Source: Gari tellinella
Taxonomy: Eukaryota > Mollusca > Bivalvia > Cardiida > Psammobiidae
DNA: 64,000 bases
Reading direction: 5' to 3'
Assembly (NCBI GenBank): GCA_922989275.2
Contig: OV277870.1
Location: forward strand, 32,670,356-32,734,355
In this document: piece after piece, positions 53,990 through 62,656 of the stretch
Numbering within the stretch: position 1 is the stretch's first letter
How the letters are laid out: each line of letters opens with the position of its first letter
Notes under the pieces: model-generated
The model's input: the letters and a program-made list of their open reading frames with translations, nothing else
Database searches by the model: none
Told to the model about the DNA's origin: nothing
Made by a program: the position numbers and the translations under genes

Positions 53990-54755
53990 AGACAACTATC
54001 ACTAAAGGTGATATATAGCCCCACCCCAAACTTCCTTGCAACATAATGTCATACATACCAAGTAAAAGCTTGACATTTCTTAGTATATGTGCAACAGAAT
54101 ACAGATAACATACCTTAACCAAACAACCTAACCATGATCACCTGTCTTCAAAACAAAGAAATAGGCTATGGGTTAAAGGGTTAAACACAAAAACTTAATC
54201 AAATTGAATGGTGCTGGACATTTGACCATTTTCTTTAGAACTGTATATTCTTAAACTCATTTAGTCCCGGACGCATATGTGCACGTGTATTTGTTATGGG
54301 TAAGCATCTTGTTTTCAGTTCTCTTGTACCTAGAAAAATGTCCACACTAAGGAACACAATTTAAAAGGGTCATAATTCTGTCAAACATTTTGCAAGAGTA
54401 ATGATATTTTAAAAGAAAGTCGCCAAACATCACGCTGATATTGTGTACCAAGCCTGAAGACAATATAATTAAATAATTTTCTAGAAAATGGCATGTTCCA
54501 AGCAAAATATCCCAATTAGGGGACACAATTTCAAACTAAAAAGGGGTATAATTCTGGGAAATTGTGTGCAAGAGTTGTGAAACTTGTAACAGAGTGTAAC
54601 CTCATAACACGGATAATGTGCACGAAGTTTGAAGATGGTATCACATATAGTTTTTTAAGAAAAAGTAAAATGACCCGGAAAAACGTGACAGACGGACGAT
54701 CGATGTGGATTCCTATATAGCCCCAACAACAGGTGGTGGCGGTATAAAAGAAAGA
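53990..54755. repeat. Dispersed module inside the TIR element
   Basis: Bounded by ATATAGCCCCACC near 54010 and ATATAGCCCCAACAACAGG near 54716. It contains repeated GGGGACACAATTT, AAAGGGGTATAATTCTG, GCAAGAGTNNTGA and ACGAAGTTTGAAGA-type units. Such modules are usual in molluscs. Confidence 0.5.
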
Positions 54756-54894
54756 TTAATATGCAATTCAATAACGTGAATAATTTTCAATTATAATGAT
54801 TTGCATATTTATGTCTAAATGACAGCTATATGTGTCTATTCTAAATATTACCATTTTATGTGTTTAGTGCCGTAAAACCCAACTCGGCCGTTCA

Positions 54895-55130
54895 ATCAAC
54901 CACTATATCTTGGGTCAAATTACCCCACCCACCATAATTGAAATGTAATTGCTTATAAAGAAGTTAACCTTAACCAATTAACCATGTTAAATTAAGTTGA
55001 CTTGTTATTCAGGAAAAAATATTTGATAAAAAAAACCCCACATAAAATAGGTATTCCTGGGGTTAAATTACCCCACCCACTAAATAGACTTTAAAGCTTC
55101 AAATGTAATTGTTTATAAATATGTTGATAA
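54895..55130. repeat. Two-copy repeat with ATTACCCCACCCAC
   Basis: GGTCAAATTACCCCACCCAC and GGTTAAATTACCCCACCCAC head two units about 165 bp apart. Each is followed by AAATGTAATTGNTTATAAA. Both lie within the TIR element. Confidence 0.75.
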
Positions 55131-55606
55131 TAAATATGATGTAGTATTAATGTATGTACATTCAATTTGACATGCAATTCACGAACAAAAATATCTATAT
55201 ACTTAAAACACAAATCAAATATTAATATGTCATAAAAGTTTGTCTTTTTGTCCATTCTGTTCCACAAATAAGGAGCATTTTCTTCTGAAATACATGTTAA
55301 TTCATATAAAAATGGTATAATATGCATTGAAATTTAGTACTGATGAAGTAAAAATAACCACAAAGTACCTCAGATGATTGAAAATGATAATAATGTCGGT
55401 AATAACTGATCCATATGTGTTTCTTTACATAATTGGCGGCCATTTTATCGGCCATCTTGAATTTCGAACTTTCCCCCAATATTTCGGAATGCAAATTTTA
55501 GTATGTTGTAGTACAGGTATATGGGGATCATATTATGATAGAATAAAATATTTTGCAATTTTGTCTAGGTCAAGCCCTATTTTGGGCTAGATTTAATGGC
55601 CTAATT

Positions 55607-57370
55607 GTCTATAGCACCATTTAGTAAGTCATGTTGAAAATATATGGACAAATATTTAACATAGAGAATCAATTAACGATATTCCTCGGTAATTATTTGG
55701 ATCAGACTTTGTGCCTTTCTTGTAGACAGGTGTTATAATACTTTGCTCTATTGGTCTGGAAATCGCCACTTCGAAGTATTTCATTAAAGAGTGCATTTAA
55801 GAAAGAGTAATATCATAGGCAATGTGTATTTATGCATTTCCAGACACAACACATTGGGCCCCGGTGAGCGATTAGAATGCAAATAGCAAAAACTTTGCCG
55901 TATTTTTGTATCCGATATAAGTAGATTTAGATCATCACAGTTACGATGTACATTTTCAAAAATATCTTGGTCAGTATTGCTATCCTCTATAGTTTGATTT
56001 AAAAGATTCTTGAAATAATCGTGCCACTCAGAACATGTTATCGAAAAAGTTGCACGTGCACTATTGTTGCCGTTTTTCAATATATTCCAAAACTGCTTTG
56101 CATCTTTCCTAGCGTCTGTCAATTCTTTACTTTTAGCCCTGGTATGTTAATGTTACTTCATTGTGCAGAGAGATTTGAACTAGTTTCGTGATAGTTTATT
56201 CTTACATGTAATTAAATCATACCTGCCGTTCGTAACTCTAAAATGTCTGAGTTAGATAGTCACGTTTAGCGTTAGAACATTCATTATCCTACCAAAGTGG
56301 CTGGGTTGGTGTATAGCGATTTCTTTGCGTTTTGCATTTCATGCCATCAGCTGAAGATTTAAAAACTGCTATGAATTCAGGAATAAACGATGTAAGTATA
56401 TGAGTGTTGTCCTGTTCTAGTAGTTGTTCGAAATCATAAAATTGAGCAGAAAACTTATTTACAAAATAGGTCAGGCCTCAATTTATATTTCTGCCACGAG
56501 GTCAGATCATCAGTCACATTTTTATACACTGGGTTCAGCTATTGTAAACGCAAAATGACATATTAGAGGAAATTGTACAGAACTATCATTATCATCTATT
56601 TTAAAGAAAGTGATATATTTAAAAAGATCCGAAGAAGCAGCCATGAAGTCTACGACGCTCGCCCCATTGTTGGCTAAGCACGTATAATTACCGATACAGT
56701 CATCAAACAAGCAACCATTTAGTATATGTCTACCATATGTGCAGCACAGTTCAATGAAAGACAGTCCAAAATGATTAATAGCAATGTCTTTAGAGACTCT
56801 TGGCATGCTAAAGCTATCTTCGGGATTCGGTACATTTTCTCCAAATATGAGTTTTACGTTATCTTCAACAATGAAATCGTTAAAGTCTTTAGTTCGCGAG
56901 TTTAAGTTTCCGACTAAAAACACATCACCTTTTATATGATTAAAGTTTGAGTTCAATAAGTCAATACCATTGTTTTCTTTCATGCTCTGTATATATAGGT
57001 TAATACTCTTGAGATTAAAATATACGAACTATATCCTTAATACTGAGAAAACATTCAGCATTTAACAGTGATATTACACTTTAATGTATATCGGAGCAGG
57101 CACGTTTGATAATTCCTTATGTAACTAAACAAGCTCTCACAAAGACAGTTACACCACCTGATCTACGAGGGGCTCTCTTATGCTTAGGTCTGCAAAAATC
57201 GAAGTTTGTTAATCATGGCAGAAAGTTGTCAATTTCAGTAAAATTCACGCAGGTTAATAATATAAAATCTAAGGCAATATAACTAGAAGTCAATATCAAT
57301 TTTGTAATTTTTAAAACCTTCGATATTCCAACTGCATATATTAAGTTCACGTTTCTTCACTTTTGCTAAG
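55607..57370 (-). pseudogene. LINE ORF2, N-terminal half (endonuclease and start of RT)
   Basis: From about 57340 the minus strand reads ELNICSWNIEGFKNYK, an APE endonuclease start. A decayed stretch follows. From 56983 it continues with GDVFLVGNLNSRTKDF (GDFN-type block), FGLSFIELCCTYGRHILNG, GNYTCLANNGASVVDFMAAS and an ending at FPLICHF. The linker has FWNILKNG and SEWHDYFKNLLN, then SNRSPGPNVLCLEM (56.1-55.8 kb). Next come ITPVYKKGTKSDPNNYRGIS and LIDSLC, then LTKWC at 55620, where the TIR element cuts it. Multiple shifts and stops make it inactive. The rest of the frame is at 51260-52777. Confidence 0.85.
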
Positions 57371-57429
57371 TTTTAAGTATACAACATTTCATTGCAACAA
57401 ACGGGCTCTAAATTGTGCTTAACAACATT

Positions 57430-58609
57430 TGGGCGTCGGCCTATCTTGGTGCTGGTACCGGGCGTTCTTGAACGTCATCATAAACGTAGGTACAGCCATC
57501 TACAACTAGCTTGTCAAAGCGGATGTAGGCCTCTTGCCCATTCGCAATTACCTCTTTTAGAAAAGGAATCATAGGAGACCGAACTTTCCTTATTCTCTCG
57601 GGGAAATCCTCGCTGATTCTCACTTCGCATAAAGAAGCGCTGTTAAGCTGTCTACGTTTTTCTTTGTTGAGATCTCGGTATTTCTGTAATACTCGTTCTT
57701 TGTCTTTATAGAGTGAGAACTTCACTATCAAAGGCCTAGCTTTGTTTTTTTCCGGTTAGGCGATGCGCTCGTTTTAACTTTCCGATTCGTCAATGTCAAT
57801 GTCAGTTTTAAGATAGTCCATGACTTTTTGTTCGGACTCTTTCCAGGACTATTTAGTCGATTCCTCTACTTGAAAAACAAATCAAATTTTATCTTCTGGA
57901 CTGGCTCTCTAATTGCTCATTTTAAGAAGCTAAAGTGTTTAAAGTTGCATCTTGTTCAGCCATAATACTAGCGAGATCCGCCATTTGCTTTGTAATTTCT
58001 TTATTTTGCTCGCGGACTTTAATATTTTCAGTCTTTAACTCGTAAATAGAATGTTCCATATTTTTCAAATCATCTAGCCGCCTTTCATGGTCTCGAAGTA
58101 TCAAGAATAATTGCTATTGATAGGTCCGATTTTGAATTACTATCACCCTGTATTGTGGTGTCTTGATCTGGATTACTAAAAACAGAAGCAGCTTCCAAGC
58201 TATGCGAACTGCTTTGATTTGGATTTGGAAACCATTCATTGATCGTGGAGTGTGATGCGTTAGTTGAACTTCTAATGGCTACTCTATTTGACGGTGGCTG
58301 TGAGTCTGTATTAGTGTCAAACAGATCGGGGTTGCAATTTTCGAAACAAAATCGATTATCAGGACCCCCGCCTCTGTTTCGATATTGTGCATCGCGCGAA
58401 TTACCTCCCTTTTGCTTAGATGGTCTTGGGTTAGGCTCAACTCCACCAACTAGTTCAAGTACTAGGAATATAGTAATTCTCACGGCTAATGTGACATAGG
58501 ATCTATGCACCGTCAATGTTTGGACTATATTTTGATGCTTTGCAGGTTGCGAAAAGCTTCCAATTCGACCACACCATATTTCAATTGAGACACCCATGAC
58601 GGGCCTCAA
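57430..58609 (-). pseudogene. LINE ORF1 with degraded 2A-like motif
   Basis: From 58609: a hydrophobic N-terminal stretch (ITIFLVLELV, residues about 45-54), then GGVEPNPRP at 58421-58447. This aligns with the 2A consensus D-V/I-E-x-N-P-G-P, but the Asp is Gly and the last Gly is Arg. A low-complexity Ser/Asn part follows. After a frameshift near 58100 comes a coiled coil (HERRLDDLKNMEHSIYELKT, ADLASIMAEQDATL). LESQSRR and KRAHRLTG mark the RRM-like core in broken frames. The C-terminal domain VKFSLYKDKERVLQKYRDLN and SEDFPERIRKVRSPMIPFL is open from 57731 to 57441. This is ORF1 of the LINE whose ORF2 follows, about 70 bp downstream. 2A-like sequences are documented in CR1/L2-type LINEs. Confidence 0.82.
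58421..58447 (-). other. Degraded 2A (ribosome-skipping) motif
   Basis: GGVEPNPRP follows a hydrophobic run near the ORF1 N-terminus. Two of the normally invariant positions differ from the consensus (Asp to Gly, and the final Gly to Arg), so skipping activity is not expected. The position, directly after a signal-like segment, is as in other 2A-bearing LINEs. Confidence 0.65.
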
Positions 58610-58805
58610 TGTAGCTCCGCCGTATACTAACGATGCACAGTGTATACATTATTGTGTAAACTTCTCTGAACTGCACTCTCTCAGGAAACGGGCGGAAGGA
58701 TACCGTACCAGACAAGGTTTGCCGCACTCAGCGGCGTAGCCAGGCTTGAACGAATGTTACGCACATCAGGGGGAGGGTACGGGAGGGGGGTACCCCCTCC
58801 TGCTG

Positions 58806-60302
58806 GTGGGGGTCCGGGGGGCCTCCCCCGGGAGAAAACAGTAAATTAGAAGTAAAATGGTGAGCTCTGAAGTGTGTTTAGAGGGATTTGGAGCACTGAA
58901 TACGATCTATGAGAACTATACAAATGTGTCCATCTAATTAAATTTTGTGATTAGCGTTTTTTTCTGCTAAAATAATTTGACTATTAGCCGCACGAGTGGT
59001 ATATACAAGAAGCACTGTAGTCTAGTCTTCTATGATGTCGACTTAAATTTGTAGTTGTTGAGATCCTGAGTGTCCGAAACTCGAACTTGAAAAATGCAAG
59101 TGGGGGTTCGGGGGTCCTCCCCCGGGAGAAAAACGGAAATAAGAACTGAAATGGTGAGCTCTGAAGTGTGTTTAGAGGGATCTGGAGCACTGAATACGAT
59201 CAACGTGAACCATACAATTGTGTTCAAAGCTCCGTTATGTTGTTGTTGTTGGCGTACCTGTGCTTAACACTCACAGGACAGCTTGGTACAGACATTACTG
59301 TCTGTCAAGCTGGAGGATTACGTGCATAGCCGTTTTCAATTACCTCGCCATATAGGCAGTCATGCTCCGTCTTCAGAGGAAAAGCTCCGTTATAACATAA
59401 CAATAAATTTAGTGATTAACATTTTTTCCGCTATAATAATTTGACTTTGCCGCACGAGAGGTGCATAAAGCACCGTATTTTTTTCATGATGCTGATTTAA
59501 ATTTGTAGTTGTTAAGATCCTGAGTTTCCAAAACTCGAACTTGAAAAATGCAAGTGGGGGTCCGGGGGTGCTCCCCCGGGGAGAAAAATGGAAACAAGAA
59601 CTGAAATGGTGAGCTCTGAAGTGTTTTTGGGGGGAATAGGGACACTGAATACGATCAACGTGAACCATACAATTGCTTTGAAGGCTCTGTTTTATTAGAC
59701 ACAACCTTATTTTGTGACTAATTTTTCCACTGCTAGAACTATTTGACTTTAAGACTCACGAGAAGTACACGAAACACTGTAGAAGTTTTTCAGGCTGTCA
59801 ACTTTCTAGTAACTAAGTTCTTTATTTTCTGAAACTTGAACTTGACCGATGAAAGTGGGGTCCGGGGGTCATCCCCCGGGAGAAAAAATCGAAATAAGAA
59901 CTGAAACGGTGAGTTCTGAAGTGTGTTTGTAGGGATTTTGGACACTGAATACGATTAATGTGACTAACCTATATATTTCCAAGAACTTTCGACTTTTAGA
60001 CGATTTAGGTATACATTGTACGTACGATCCACATGTATATGAACTATGAAAAATTGTTGGTGGGGAATTTTGGGCACTAAATACGAACTATGTGATCCAT
60101 ACAATTTTCTTCAATGGTTCGTTATATAAGACATAACATTATATAACTATTTGACTCAATGTTTAGACGCACGAGAGGTACATGTAGCAGATTACATGTA
60201 TCACCGTAGGTTTTGAGCTGCCATCTTTGTAGTTACTAAGTTATTGGTCTAAAACTTGAAATTATCAATGCTGGAGGGGGGTACGGGGGTTCTCCCCCGG
60301 GG
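58806..60302. repeat. Five GC-rich palindromic units
   Basis: Units lie at 58806-58832, 59101-59126, 59555-59580, 59855-59880 and 60275-60302. Each has the inverted pair CCGGGGG and CCCCCGG around three or four bases, preceded by another G-run. They are followed by GGAAATAAGAACTGAAATGG-like sequence. The spacing is about 300 to 455 bp; the longest gap includes the SINE-like insertion. G-runs could also form quadruplexes. Confidence 0.85.
59239..59380 (-). mobile_element. 142-bp SINE-like insertion with 13-bp TSD and (AAC)n tail
   Basis: AAAGCTCCGTTAT occurs on both sides (59226-59238 and 59381-59393). On the minus strand the insert starts TCCTCTGAAGACGGAGCATG and ends in GCCAACAACAACAAC, an (AAC)n tail, so it was copied by a LINE. 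CAGGACAG, GTCTGTAC and GACAGACAG are near-palindromic parts in the middle. A tRNA head is not clear. The family is unknown to me. Confidence 0.85.
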
Positions 60303-60594
60303 AGAAAAATGGAAATTAGAACTGAAATGGTGAGCTCTGAAGTGTGTTTGAAATCTTCATTTTAGACTTTAAGGTCTAACCCCCCTTAGCCTTCGGTTTT
60401 TATGCCATTTTTGGCCATGTTTGATTTTTCATTTTTCAAACTGATGTTACGCACGTGCGTACGTGCGTATCACTGGCTACGCCCCTGGCACTGCTATTTA
60501 TAGTAACAAAATGTGGTCTAGCACCCCTGAAAAGCGAGAATATAAAATACAGGTGACGTCTTAAGAAGGATAAAAATTGAAGCAGAATTGTTTA

Positions 60595-60745
60595 ATACGG
60601 AAAAAAGGCTTGCCTTTTTCCGTTCTTAAGTAATGCATGATACGATCAAAGGTATTCCAATTCTATTCAATCACTGACAGCCTTTGAAAAGTGTTTGATT
60701 TGCGCGTGAATAATTTCCTCAAAACTAGGCAACTACAAAACATGG
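60595..60745. repeat. Dispersed repeat shared with 8517-8660
   Basis: AATACGGAAAAAAGGCTTGC then CTTTTTCCGT forms a hairpin. CTTTGAAAAGTGTTTGATTT and GCGCGTGNATAA follow, as at 8517. The copies diverge afterwards. Confidence 0.75.
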
Positions 60746-61073
60746 TGGCTGACATCTAGGATGATGACGTCACGGTTTTTACGAAGAGTTGTGCGTGACG
60801 TTTCGGAATTCCCGATTTCGGTGATATTTTTAAACCATTTTAAGAATGAATAACCCACAACACTTACTTGTAATGATTTCCTCCAAATGACAAAATTTCA
60901 AACAGTTCAATTCATACCCTTTAACGCTAAATATGAACGTTATTTGCAAAAAGCTACTTCTCAATCGAACCGATAAAAATAACGGATTACCAATACGTCA
61001 TCTATATAAATAATGACGTCATTATTGGTGGTCATATGACTTCCAAAAATAGTTTCAGATTGCATTATAATAC
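60746..61073. other. Non-coding stretch, nothing recognised
   Basis: Several ATGACGTCA-type words occur (60755, 60990-61020) without an adjacent gene. Confidence 0.35.
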
Positions 61074-61225
61074 AGGGCTGCCATAAGTTGAAATGAAAAA
61101 TCCTAAGATTTCCAAATATGCATTTTTCAAGCGCGATTTTACGAATCGTACCTTTACCCCATAGCCGAGTTCTAGTTTTGTTGGTATGTGACTACTTAAA
61201 GCAGACTGGAAGTAAAGCAGAATGA
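61074..61225. repeat. Inverted copy of 12830-12950
   Basis: CAGGGCTGCCATAA, ATGAAAAATCCTAAGATTTC, and further on GCAGACTGGAAGTAAAGCAG then AATG are the reverse complement of blocks at 12830-12950, with a roughly 40-bp insertion between them here. Confidence 0.65.
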
Positions 61226-61439
61226 GCCTACTTTTAAAAGCTACCATAACCTGGGGGAAAATCCGGAGATTTAGGACAAATCCGGAGAAATGGAGCCCTG
61301 ATAATATAGCTGTACGGAGGAGTTTTAACTTTTAACATTGTATACAATGGTGCTTATACTAGTATATCTATTTGATTATTGGGTAACAACATATAGATCT
61401 TGTCCCAAACAATTTAGGTTTATAATAAAAGTTCGAGTC

Positions 61440-61622
61440 GGTTGTGTAATCCAGATCTCAGTCACGAGAGGCGTAGCCTCGAGTGTGATCTGGAATACAC
61501 AATGAACTGATACAAGAGCGCTGCTCAGTGATCACACACTGGCGATAGATCTATTCCGTTTTCATTAGTACAATTTTGCTTTTTTCCGTCCATAGGCAAA
61601 GCCTAAATACATATTATATTGA
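61440..61622. repeat. Dispersed repeat with CACGAGAGGCGTAGCCTCGAG
   Basis: AGATCTCAGTCACGAGAGGC then GTAGCCTCGAGTGTGATCTG is an inverted repeat (GAGGC/GCCTC and CAGATC/GATCTG). The right part (61565-61622) is shared with 31697-31765. Confidence 0.7.
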
Positions 61623-62340
61623 ATACTTTTATTTTCCATTAGGGAGTCAACTGTTACATATGTACTTACTAGTTAATATGCATAAAAATGCATTTTAACA
61701 GTAACGGTTTGAAGACGTTTCACTCTACTATGAACCGTTAGTACTGCACGATTCCCGGAAGCCTGGTGCAGCTGATTGCCTTGCTCTCTTTGGCCATATC
61801 CTTTAAGTACTAATTGAGACATGTTACTATGTTAACACATCTGACAACGTACTCAATAGTTGACTAATGATAGTAGTTAATGATTCAATATCGATATGCA
61901 TGAACGGCAGTATTAGCAGTCCGTGTTAATTTGCCATTAATCTGTGTACTAGATCATGTAAATAAATGCTTCAAAGACAGTACAATAATCGTCGACTAAG
62001 TACTACAGGCCGATAAAATGTTTATATACAGAGTTTATGGTATGTTAGTATGTTATGGTATGAATGTGTGTGTGTTCTGCTCGAGAGGTGGGTGTATTGT
62101 TTGTGTTGCGTTTCCTGCTTGAGTCTTTCGTATTTATTTATACTTTTGACAAACATACAGTCATTTGACCCTACTATGAAATGAATTAACCCATTTGCAT
62201 AAATATGAAATAGGCAAGCACTGCAGACTAAGATAAGACGATATCATGGTTATTGTAAAAGTTATTACAAAATATGCCGTTTGCAACAACTGTAAATGTT
62301 GATTTACTTTTCCATTGCGATTAGTAAGTATCGTTAAAGG
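61623..62340. other. Non-coding stretch, nothing recognised
   Basis: No supported features. A class A trace (GAATCCGAATCAGACGCTCG, 62353-62372) follows at its right edge. Confidence 0.4.
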
Positions 62341-62583
62341 GTCAGTCATTTTGAATCCGAATCAGACGCTCGGCGACCCGACACCTTATCCAGATTAATA
62401 CTATTTGCATCCGGTTTCGTAAATATATTCTCAACTCGCAGAAACTTCAAATCAAAGATTATTGATTTTGTAGTTGAAGCAACATTGGTACGATTCTTTG
62501 AAAGTTTGTGTCCTTTCCCGATACAGAGTTACCCACAATTCGCACTGAACGAGTAAATATTTGTGTAACATTGTGCGAAATTT

Positions 62584-62656
62584 CAGCCAAACCGGGACTC
62601 GATCCCGGAATCCCTCGCTTACAGGACGAGTGCTCTACGGACTGAGGCACCGGACT
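62584..62656 (-). tRNA. tRNA-Thr(TGT)-like gene or SINE head
   Basis: On the minus strand a 73-nt cloverleaf can be drawn. The acceptor AGTCCGG pairs with TTTGGCT (seven pairs, three G-T). The D arm is CCTC/GAGC with one mismatch. The anticodon arm CTCGT/GCGAG has loop CCTGTAA, giving anticodon TGT. The T arm CCGGG/CCCGG is perfect with loop ATCGAGT. Position 54 is A where T is normal, and no CCA is encoded, as expected in eukaryotes. No T-run terminator lies directly downstream. It is either a nuclear tRNA-Thr gene, a pseudogene, or the head of a SINE. Confidence 0.6.

Larger units (their letters stand above)
52781..55603. mobile_element. 2.8-kb TIR element inserted into the LINE, 3-bp TSD
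   Basis: The left end TAGGCCATTCAATATAAAAT and the reverse complement of the right end, TAGGCCATTAAATCTAGCCC, begin alike. Both then share GACCTAGACAAAATTGCAAA further in, offset by about 10 bp because of a small AGCCC/GGGCT hairpin on one side. ATT flanks both sides (52778-52780 and 55604-55606). Removing the element and one ATT restores the LINE frame between LTKWC and ESLAGF. No transposase was recognised inside, so it is likely non-autonomous. TAGG termini and a 3-bp duplication are also seen in the element at 9647-10139. Confidence 0.85.
58729..60487. mobile_element. 1.76-kb TIR element with five GC-rich hairpins
   Basis: CAGCGGCGTAGCCAGG at the left and the reverse complement of the right end, CAGGGGCGTAGCCAG, form the inverted repeat, with GTTACGCAC or GATACGCAC further in. 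GCACT flanks both sides (58724-58728, 60488-60492). The CAGNGGCGTAGCCAG end is typical of hAT-type elements, though these usually make 8-bp duplications. No transposase frame is found. Inside are five copies of a GGGGGTCCGGGGGTCCTCC then CCCGGGAGAAAAA-like unit followed by TGAGCTCTGAAGTGTGTTT. Confidence 0.82.
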
